Origin: Stephanodiscus triporus
Lineage: Eukaryota > Bacillariophyta > Thalassiosirophyceae > Thalassiosirales > Thalassiosiraceae
Assembly: GCA_036939755.1 (NCBI GenBank)
Contig: JALLAZ010000602.1
Span: 1-13,517 of the forward strand
Reading direction: 5' to 3'
DNA: 13,517 nt
Below are positions 6,819 through 13,517 of the stretch, piece after piece; within the stretch, counting starts at the first letter, position 1; each line of letters begins with the position of its first letter. Under the pieces are notes generated by a model. The model did no database searches. It was not told where the DNA came from and saw only the letters and a program-made list of their open reading frames with translations. The translations under genes and the position numbers were made by a program.

Positions 6819-7859
6819 ATGGGACGGTCTGACTACTCCACCGAGGCATCGAGCCAGGCCGACGGGACGACCTACGTCTCCGACTCGGCCGACAAGTCGT
6901 CGTACGGCGACGGCGATTTCACCCACTACTCCTCCCACGCGGGAGGGAGGGGGGGGGGAGACGGGATCGGCGGAGCCCCCGGCAAGACGAAGAAGGTCAG
7001 CGTCTCCGGCCTCAACCGACGTCTCCGGACCGAATACATCGACGTCGATCCCAACGACGACTCCGTCGGCGCGTCCCTGATACGGGGCATCGTCGGACTC
7101 GTGGGGAGCTGCTTCACCCCTCGTCAGATACTCGTCGCGCTACGCCTGCTCAAGGCGGTCACGGTCGCGTTCGTCGCGCTCGACGGGGCCGCGAACCTCG
7201 TTTACGTGGCGTGCGTGGAATTCGTCGCCGACGACGGCTCAAGTCCGTACTTTGGACATCGGAGGGATACCGTCCTTCGCCTGTACGGCGCCCTAATCGG
7301 GACGTTGGCGCTGTTGATCGAATTGGACAAGTTCGTCATGAAGAATTTCAAGGTCCTCAAGGGATTCATCGCGAGGTTCGGCCTACTGTTCTTCGTGGCC
7401 ACGGTCACGTACTGCCATCCGAGCGATACGGCGGGCGTGCCGTCGAGCGCGGTGATCTTCCAGATGGTCTCGAGCTGCGTCCTGTGAGTTGTTGCACATT
7501 CGTGTATTTATGATTCGTTTTTGTTTTATTCTTTCGCTTTTTTTGGGGGGGGGGAGAGTGTTCGTTTCTGAATCCCCCGATCGATCCCTCGCTCGCGTTC
7601 TTCCTTGGAAACGCTTCCCCCCAAACGTCGCGTTTCGGCCACGTGCCCCATCTCACCCGTATCTCACCGTTGCCGATTTTTACAACACGCGACGACGACA
7701 TAAATAAACAGGGCGTGCTGTTCCTTCGCCTACCTCGTCTTCGGCCTGCTGTGCTTGGATCGATTCACGTCGCGAGCGTTCCTTTCGACGCAGGATCCCG
7801 TTGCGTCGACGGCGATCCCGTCGGCTAAGAACAAGTACGACGCGCCGAACCTGACGTGA
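6819..7859 (+). CDS. Four-pass membrane protein, possibly COPI-associated/TVP15-like
   Basis: This is a two-exon gene. Exon 1 is 6819-7483 and exon 2 is 7712-7859, encoding about 270 residues. I chose the ATG at 6819 because its context (CAACCATGG) is good and the frame upstream has no other ATG. Residues 1-100 are hydrophilic and Ser/Gly/Asp-rich, with a basic patch (GKTKKVSVSGLNRRLR) at about 55-70. Hydrophobic segments lie at about 105-134, 151-169, 185-199 and 212-238, then a short hydrophilic tail ends in NKYDAPNLT. The block RLYGALIGTLALLIELDKF followed by a lysine/phenylalanine linker and another membrane segment resembles the COPI_assoc family (Golgi membrane proteins such as yeast Tvp15). 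That would place it in Golgi traffic; this is a by-eye inference. There is no signal peptide. It converges on the large minus-strand gene, with 743 bases between stop codons. Coding DNA is markedly GC- and CpG-rich compared with its flanks. Confidence 0.85.
7484..7711 (+). other. Intron of the plus-strand membrane protein gene
   Basis: The donor is GTGAGT at 7484 and the acceptor is AACAG ending at 7711. Splicing joins CT to G, restoring the Leu codon, and continues the frame through VFGLLCLDRF to a TGA at 7857-7859. Without splicing the frame stops at once (TGA at 7485-7487). The intron is 228 bases, T-rich, and carries a T-run followed by ten G near 7545-7554. Confidence 0.85.
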
Positions 7860-8602
7860 AGCGTGGTGAATGGGATTGAAAAAGAAGGAATTACGTGCGG
7901 TGGTGCGGTTGACGATGCTTATTTTTTTTAAGAATAAGCTTATATGATGTTGGTTGCTTGTTGCTTGGTGGTGAAAGAATGAGAGAGCATTTTGGGTTCT
8001 TTACGATCAAGTTGAAATGTGAGAGGTATGGTTATTTGTTAAAAGAAAGTTGGGAGTACCAAAATTCAGATATTAATAGGAACATTCCCTGGATTCGGGG
8101 AGAGGAGGGGGGTTGATTACGTGGAAATAAAGAGATGGAGTATGGAGGGAGTAGAAATGCAAGAGAGTTGTGAAAGAGAATCCTGCGTTGTAATACCCAC
8201 CCCGATATATATTCATTTTGCTTGGAACGATTAGAATCCTGGCGTTGTAAAGTAATTTTGCCTATAGGAATATGTATCATTGTGCGTTCTTTATCGGCAA
8301 ATGCTGGGTTTAACGTTGCTGGAGTGAATTGATTCATTTTTGGATTGGGAAACATGTTATGATTTGAGCCGCATTGTGCCGTACCTTCTCTTCCGGGTTC
8401 AGTATGACGTTTTTTAGTGTGTTACCTTTTCGTGCTCTACACACTGCTCTGCATTTAGCTGATGACATGTTATGAAACTGCACTGCTTATCAACCATGAA
8501 TTTTGAAAAGAAGGCACGTGAAATATGGTTTCAATCTTCAAACCTTGGTTTTGAACATAACTTATTTACATAGAATAATCTATTATCTCTATTTAATATT
8601 GA
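7860..8602. other. Shared 3' region between convergent genes
   Basis: No gene is supported here. A small hairpin (GCTTATT at 7917-7923, AATAAGC at 7933-7939) follows the plus-strand stop by about 60 bases. AATAAA occurs at 8126-8131 and could serve as a polyadenylation signal for the plus gene. Near-identical words AGAATCCTG(G)CGTTGTAA occur at 8177-8193 and 8233-8250. A 107-codon minus-strand frame (8355-8032) has an ATG, but it is low in coding character and lies where both 3' UTRs should be, so I leave it out. Confidence 0.5.
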
Positions 8603-11600
8603 TTATTGAGCAATCGTCGATTGTATTATTCCTCCAACCAAGCCTATCGTAGCCGCGGCGACTAAACTTGGAATACCTCGGCCGATGAGTATTGTAAGGA
8701 TGTTTAGGGGTAAGGTTGGCAAGACCTTGCTCGATGATGGGGCTTTCCCATAACAAGAGTGCACAACAAGGTATTTGAGGCTGGGGAGGGTTGCAAGAAG
8801 CCCCAGAAGATGCATCAAAGGACCGGACAAGCTGCTTGAAGTCCATATCCCACTGTCTGAAAGCTTAGCGGCAGCAACCATGGTCCGTGTGTGGACTACA
8901 CTCTTCTTAGCCATTGTGGCGACATCATCTATTGCCTTCACCCCTGTAGTTCTGCGGGCCGACCCATAGGCAAGAGAAAATACATCATCTTGGCTCGTGA
9001 TCAAATCACCAGTGCCGAATAGAAGGCTGAATTTTGATAAGCCACAACCGCGTAGGAATATTGCGTAGCAGGAAGATGCTAGAAACACTGCGATCGTCCC
9101 TATCAACAGTGGAGCAAACCAATTCAATCGTGTCAGAGACGAAAGGACCAGACCTTTCTGTTTTGATTTTGATGAAGTTACTTGATACTTCATCCTGCTG
9201 CTTCCGGCGCTTCCTTCTCCCTCCAGGAGAATAAGGATCGGAGAGCAGAGTATTGTGCCCAAAACCGATGCCTGTGGTATCGAGTTAGGGAAGGTTCATA
9301 TATTATGGAAACATGTTTCGATGACAGCAACCAAGAGCAAGGCTGGCAAGGCTTACCGGAATGCCACCGACGGAAGTAGTACCAACGACGCCTACACCAG
9401 CCACCCCATATCTTCCGTAGACAACAATAATTGCGCAAAGCCATGATATGACACAGCCCATATTACCGTATCCTCGGGTGGTGGAAGTTTTCTCTTCTCT
9501 CATGCGCACCATGGCGCTAAAGGCGCCAGCAAGTAGTCCGCAAACACTGAGATACGTGGACGCCCAACCACCGATTCCAAAGGGGTAGGCGTGGGCTGAT
9601 AAAGATACGCTGGAGATGACAAAGAACACGGGGAACCCCACACCAGCCCACACATTGGCAATTTGCTCTGCCTCGACAAATTCTCTCGCTTCGAGGAAGT
9701 AACCCATGACTGCAGCGACAGTTCCCAAGGTTGACATAGCCATACAGGAGAACGTCGTGACGAAAATGGGTATAAATATATCCTTACTCATGCTCTGCAT
9801 GGTAATGAACCACGAGAGCCCGCATCCAAACATCATTCCAAATATCATTAGCCGAAGCAATTGGCGAGAGTCTCGTCTGCCTGAGGCATCTTTCACTTCT
9901 CGGAGCTCGAGGGGGCCTGATATGGCCAAAATAATTGCCAAGAACGCAGACACCAGGCCCCATCCGCCGGTGGCTGCGTCGTCCTCTGCGTCCAAACTTG
10001 TTAATGATTGAAATGCATAGCCGTCATTCAACCTCGTTGATGACGGCGAGGCACCTGGAAGGGCAGGAGCAGCAAAGGAAAGGAACAGCCCAATGACGAA
10101 AGTAAGTGCCGAAGTTTTGCGCCATACCTCCGCTCCGCCATCAGGAAGGAAGTGATTGATCATGGACAACATGGAAATACCCCATAGCGACGATGAGTAT
10201 CCAATAACCTCTGACCATTTCGGCAACATAGAGTAGGCGCTACCGCTGCCTTGGCCGGTGAGAAGACCCATCAGTGGTTCAATAACAAGACGAACGGCGG
10301 TCACAATCACGAATGGCAACAAAATTGCACAATAGAAAATGACCGTCCAGGAAGCATATCGTGGAAGTCCTTGCGGCGAACTAGGCTTGGCACTGGGATC
10401 CCTCCTCTTCTTCAAGTGAGTCATGGCCTTTTTTACATGAGTCGGTTTGAGCAAATAGGGCGCTCGGAGCATAACGAGAAGCAACGACGCCACCGCCCAA
10501 CGACGATACATCATCCCGAGTGAATCGTAGGCGTCAAGAGTCGACTCTATGACGACGGCTAGTATCTTCGCGACTAAAATCGAAGTGGAAAAGACGACGC
10601 TCTTCTCCCCGATTTGGTTCTGCGCTTTCACGTGCCAGGTAACGATGAGGGAGAGAACGCCCGTGAAGTACACGAGCCCGGGCGAATACACCGCCACTCG
10701 TCCGACTTCGTAATTTTCCCTGGAATACAACGGCATGGGCTCGATGAGAAGCGCGAATTCCATCACGACTAGGACAAGGGCGTACAACGTAAGACAAACG
10801 CCCGTGACGTCGTACTCCCTCATGAACCGCGAGCCGTACCCCCCCGGAGCGCGTAGTACCAATCCCACCAGCAGTATAAGCCACGTGCTCGCGCACAACG
10901 CTACGTCCGCGAACTTCCTCAGGACGACGGTTTTTCCCGGGAGCAACTCGACGCTCTCGTTCAGGAACGTCAGCCTGTAAGTCACGAGTATCGTCGCGAA
11001 GGTGATGTACACGAACGCCGCCAGGATCGCGTAGCGTAGCTGCCTCGTCAATATCCACAGCGCGAGACTCGTGGCGAGGAGCACCGGCACGGGCAGGAAG
11101 TTCCACCTGGGGCCGCAGCTTAGGGCGAAGCACGTCGCCGATAACGCGAGCAGAAGCTGGAAGAAATCCTCGTGGTATTCCCCCAGGAGGTACTCGTCCC
11201 CGACGGCGCCCTTCCGCCCGAGGAACCACACGCACGCGTATGCGAGGATCGTCCCCATCGAGAGCATGGCCGACGCCCAAACCGGGGACGCGACGCCGTC
11301 GTGTCCGTTGATCACGTACGACAAGCGCGCGCACAGAGGCACGAGATACCTGTGCTGGAAGGCGAGACAGCCGAGCAATGCCATCGCCGGGGGCACGAAC
11401 GCATCCGTCCTGAGAACCCACGGCAACGACCGTCGCCAGCGCTTGTCGATGACGTAGTACGACACCGTCGTCGAAGTCGTGGTCGTGGACTTCGCATTCG
11501 CGGTCGTCGTCGTCGTCGTCGTCAAGCTGCTTCCGCCAACTCGGCGACGGAGATCCGACGTCGACCGGAGCAGGAGGCGATGGAGCGCGTAGGGGAAAGC

Positions 11601-13043
11601 GAACGACAAAGCGACGTCGCACGCGTCGTCCCAAGACGCGAGGCCGGAGATCGCGCGATCGCGTAGCGCGACGATGCGCACGAGCGGGGGTAGGAAGACT
11701 AGGAGGCAGGACATGTTCCGACCCTCGCGCGGATGCACGGCGCAGCACTGACGCGACGACGACGTCGACCTACCGTCGTCGTCACGAGACGAGCCATATT
11801 CGTCGTTCCCACCGTCGTGGGCGTAGCCCCCGCTGACGCCTCCCCCCCCCCCGAATCGCGACGTCGCCGATCCGACCATGTATATCCCCGACGCCAGATG
11901 CACGGCGAAGACGTACGGCGCGACCACCGCCGCGTGATCCGCCCCTCCCCCCGCCCCCGACGTCGACGTCGCGTGGTACATCGCGTACGCGTACGCCACC
12001 GACGCCGACGAAACGGGCGGCAAGGTCGAATATAACGCCCGCTCGATAATTTTCGACAACGTCGGCACGCGACGCATGCGTCTGTCGAATTGGAGCGTGA
12101 TCCACATCGCGAGTTGCAGCAACAGGAACGACGACATCATCAGCATCGACGTTGTCCTGATGATCGCAATGGCGCTACTCTTCCCCCCGCCCCCCCGGAC
12201 GGCGGCGCCGTCGTGGCCGTCCTCCCGTACCGCCGCGCCGCCGCCGTCGTCGTCGCCGGCGACGACGACGACGACGCCCGCATCGTCGCCGAGTACGACC
12301 ACGTCGTACCCGACCGTCAGCGCGAGTATCGCCCAGCAAATCCAAACGGCGCAGATCGTCCAGCGCCCGCCTCCGCCCCCGCCCCCGCCCCCGCCCCCCC
12401 TCCCCGCCCTCCTGCTGCTGCCGCTGCCCCCGCCGCCGAAATTCGCGAGGTCGAAGGAGTACACGACCAGCACCGAGCAGCACAGAGTCAACGTCGGAAG
12501 CGGCGTCGACGTGCCGAGGAGGAAGAGGACGAACAGCGGCGGCAGGAGGAGGGACGCTATTCGCGCGTCGATGTTGCCCGACGACGTCGACTTCGATCCG
12601 TCGTCGTCGTCGTCGTCGTCGTCATTGGGAGCGACGGAGGAGGTGGTGGGGGGGGAGGTCAGTCGCCTCCCCCCGAAGAGGCCGGCGACGTCGCCTCGTT
12701 CGTCCGCGTCGTTTCTTTCGCGGTCGACGACGACGGTGGCGGAGGACGTCGACGACGACGACGACGGACGGCCGCGTAGGACGACGACTCCGCCGCCGAT
12801 CCCACGGCCGGGATCGGTGGGAGGGGGGACGAGGAGGCATCCGTCCTCCCCGCCCCCCTCCTCGTCCTCCTCCATCATCATCGTCGTTGTCGTCGTCGTC
12901 GTGTCGTGGCACGACGACGACGACGGGTCGAAGTGGGGGGGGGGAGGAGGACGCGGAAGGAAGGCATGGGGGGGAGGAAGGGGGGGGGGAGGAGGGGGTG
13001 GTCCCTGATGACGATGATGATGATGCTGCTGTTGTTGGTCCAT
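8603..13043 (-). CDS. Giant polytopic membrane protein, unknown family
   Basis: This two-exon gene has exon 1 at 13043-9357 (1,229 codons) and exon 2 at 9271-8603 (222 codons plus TAA), giving about 1,451 residues. The start ATG has A at -3 and G at +4. Residues 1-160 are low-complexity: Gln/His and Pro runs, a Thr/Met/Glu patch, and eight Asp at 141-148. From about 164 on there are some 26-29 hydrophobic segments, for example near 164-200, 228-252, 304-320, 541-563, 650-695, 708-730, 748-770, 897-925, 1027-1046, 1088-1116, 1195-1221, 1278-1302 and 1418-1445. Loops in the first half carry Gly and Thr runs. The second half is cleaner and contains acidic/basic loops such as YFLEAREFVEAEQIANVW. 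There is no ATP-binding, protease, kinase or glycosyltransferase motif that I can see, and no cleavable signal peptide. A transporter or scaffold role is possible but unsupported; I recognise no family. Long open frames on both strands across 10534-13008 are shadows of this CpG-rich, stop-poor sequence. Confidence 0.88.
9272..9356 (-). other. 85-base intron of the giant membrane protein gene
   Basis: On the minus strand the exon ends in CCG, followed by GTAAGC (9356-9351). The intron ends in a pyrimidine-containing stretch and ACCACAG (to 9272). The join is between codons: Pro-1229 is followed by ASVLGTIL. Without splicing the frame ends after 17 more codons at a TAA by 9303. The length of 85 bases and the consensus ends fit stramenopile introns, and the second exon is a long open frame with further membrane segments, which strongly supports the join. 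Confidence 0.85.
12366..12411 (-). repeat. GGGGGC-type repeat in coding sequence
   Basis: The plus strand carries repeated CCCCCG units, so the coding strand and mRNA of the minus gene carry GGCGGGGG-type runs. They encode a Gly run of about eleven residues near 214-226, just before the RWTICAVWIC membrane segment. Four or more G-tracts with one-base spacers satisfy the pattern for an RNA G-quadruplex. Confidence 0.75.
12600..12623 (-). repeat. (GAC)8 trinucleotide repeat
   Basis: Eight perfect GAC codons on the minus strand encode eight consecutive Asp (residues 141-148). Shorter GAC/GTC runs occur throughout 11450-12920 in the same gene, both in frame for Asp and shifted for Thr or Val runs. 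Confidence 0.9.
12935..13002 (+). repeat. G-tract cluster near the start codon
   Basis: The plus strand, which is the template for the minus gene, has at least five runs of four to nine G within 68 bases. They lie 40-110 bases inside the coding region. On the coding strand these are C-runs encoding the N-terminal poly-Pro (about residues 15-36). The pattern fits a DNA G-quadruplex on the template strand. Confidence 0.7.
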
Positions 13044-13202
13044 AGTGCCTTTTTCTTTTCTCTCTTAACTACTTGTCATCGTCGTAGATGTATTATGATA
13101 GAGTCGATGACTACGACGTATCCGACCAATCTCTCTCTCCTTCTTTTCACTCTCTTTTCTCTCTCTCCGAATATCTCCACCTCACATTCATATCAACAAC
13201 AT
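13044..13202 (-). promoter_or_regulatory. Leader/promoter of the giant membrane protein gene
   Basis: The minus strand immediately upstream of the ATG is purine-rich, with a GA-tract at 13168-13131 and another at about 13066-13044. An inverted CCAAT box (ATTGG on the minus strand, 13130-13126) lies about 85 bases from the start codon. CGTCGTAG (13080-13087) and CTACGACG (13111-13118) form an exact eight-base inverted pair. A four-codon upstream frame begins at an ATG at 13202-13200, if the transcript extends that far. The transcription start itself cannot be placed. Confidence 0.4.
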
Positions 13203-13517
13203 GGTGGCGCAGCAGCTTAAAGCTTCAAATTTCTTGGTATCTATGCTGAGCCACAGCATCTCTTCTGTACTACTCCTACTTTCTTTTCTCTATTTCTCGT
13301 AGCTCAGCGATAGAGCATTCAGGCTTGGCGGCGCCCCTAATAAGTAAGCTTTTTTATCTTGAGTACTACCATACCATATTTTAACCCCTAACTTGTCTCG
13401 CCTTTTTTCTTACATCAACACAACGCAAAACCACCGATCTGGCATAATTAGCTCTAACTCCGTCAAAACCCATAAATAAGTAGTAATGTCAGTCTCACCA
13501 TCTCATCTTGTAGAGCG
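13203..13517. other. Intergenic DNA with a tRNA-like 5' half
   Basis: At 13300-13317 the plus strand reads TAGCTCAGCGATAGAGCA, matching the D-arm and box A of a tRNA, with GCTC and GAGC pairing. No anticodon stem closes and no box B (GGTTCGA-like) follows, so it is not a functional tRNA. A T-run lies at about 13350-13355. A 30-codon minus-strand frame (13473-13381) starts MGFDGVRANYARSVVLRCVD and has a donor-like GTAAGA after it, but I see no partner exon. Confidence 0.4.

Noticed and set aside
8032..8355. 107-codon minus-strand frame with an ATG
   Set aside because: It lies in the shared 3' region of two convergent genes, contains the duplicated 17-mer, and has no recognisable domain or consistent coding character.
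11172..11666. 164-codon Arg-rich plus-strand frame
   Set aside because: It is the antisense shadow of the giant gene, with no start context or promoter.
10534..11748. 404-codon open frame on the minus strand, overlapping the giant gene in another frame
   Set aside because: It is Arg-rich and lies wholly in CpG-dense, stop-poor sequence inside a clear coding frame with membrane segments; it is a compositional shadow.
12076..13008. 310-codon open frame on the plus strand opposite the giant gene's N-terminus
   Set aside because: It is made of Pro, Ser, Thr and Arg runs that mirror the GAC/GTC and G/C repeats on the other strand. Several frames on both strands are open at the same place.
13293..13345. 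Complete tRNA gene
   Set aside because: The D-arm is good, but no anticodon stem closes, no box B or T-arm follows, and the acceptor stem has no partner.
13381..13473. 30-codon minus-strand frame with a donor-like GTAAGA, possibly an upstream exon
   Set aside because: No matching acceptor and continuing frame could be found before the giant gene's start, and it is too short to judge.

Overview
This is a nuclear window from a eukaryote, most likely a unicellular stramenopile alga such as a diatom. That is an inference from style only: two genes have short GT-AG introns (228 and 85 bases), intergenic DNA is AT-rich and repeat-laden, and gene bodies are CpG-dense with amino-acid homopolymers. 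No rRNA, CRISPR, bacterial operon or confidently complete tRNA is visible.

Layout. Positions 1-6600 are a gene-poor, repeat-rich flank. It holds two copies of a dispersed repeat (57-235 and 1157-1315), a strong GC hairpin (882-920), a three-unit diverged satellite-like array with a period near 190 bp (2040-2610), a 101-bp tandem duplication (2771-2973), a perfect 165-bp-period tandem pair (4454-4783), a perfect 24-bp palindrome with outer arms (4274-4320) and a nested inverted-repeat cluster (5271-5366). Candidate coding remnants lie on the minus strand at 561-745, 2617-3619 and 3822-4185. The last is the most gene-like: it is open, balanced in composition and ends at a GT donor. None can be named.

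Positions 6600-13050 hold two convincing, convergent protein genes. The plus-strand gene (6819-7859) has two exons and encodes about 270 residues with roughly four membrane segments; it resembles the COPI-associated/TVP15-type family, tentatively. The minus-strand gene (13043-8603) has two exons joined across an 85-base intron and encodes a protein of about 1,451 residues. Its N-terminus is low-complexity (Gln/His, Pro, Asp, Gly) and is followed by some 26-29 hydrophobic segments. I recognise no family for it. Both look like integral membrane proteins, but nothing ties them functionally beyond adjacency.

The most interesting points are the unassigned giant polytopic membrane protein, an abrupt base-composition change within its reading frame near 10.53 kb, the perfect palindrome, and the concentration of unrelated tandem repeats in the left flank. 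I do not see a demonstrable new biological system; the giant membrane protein is the best candidate for novelty.
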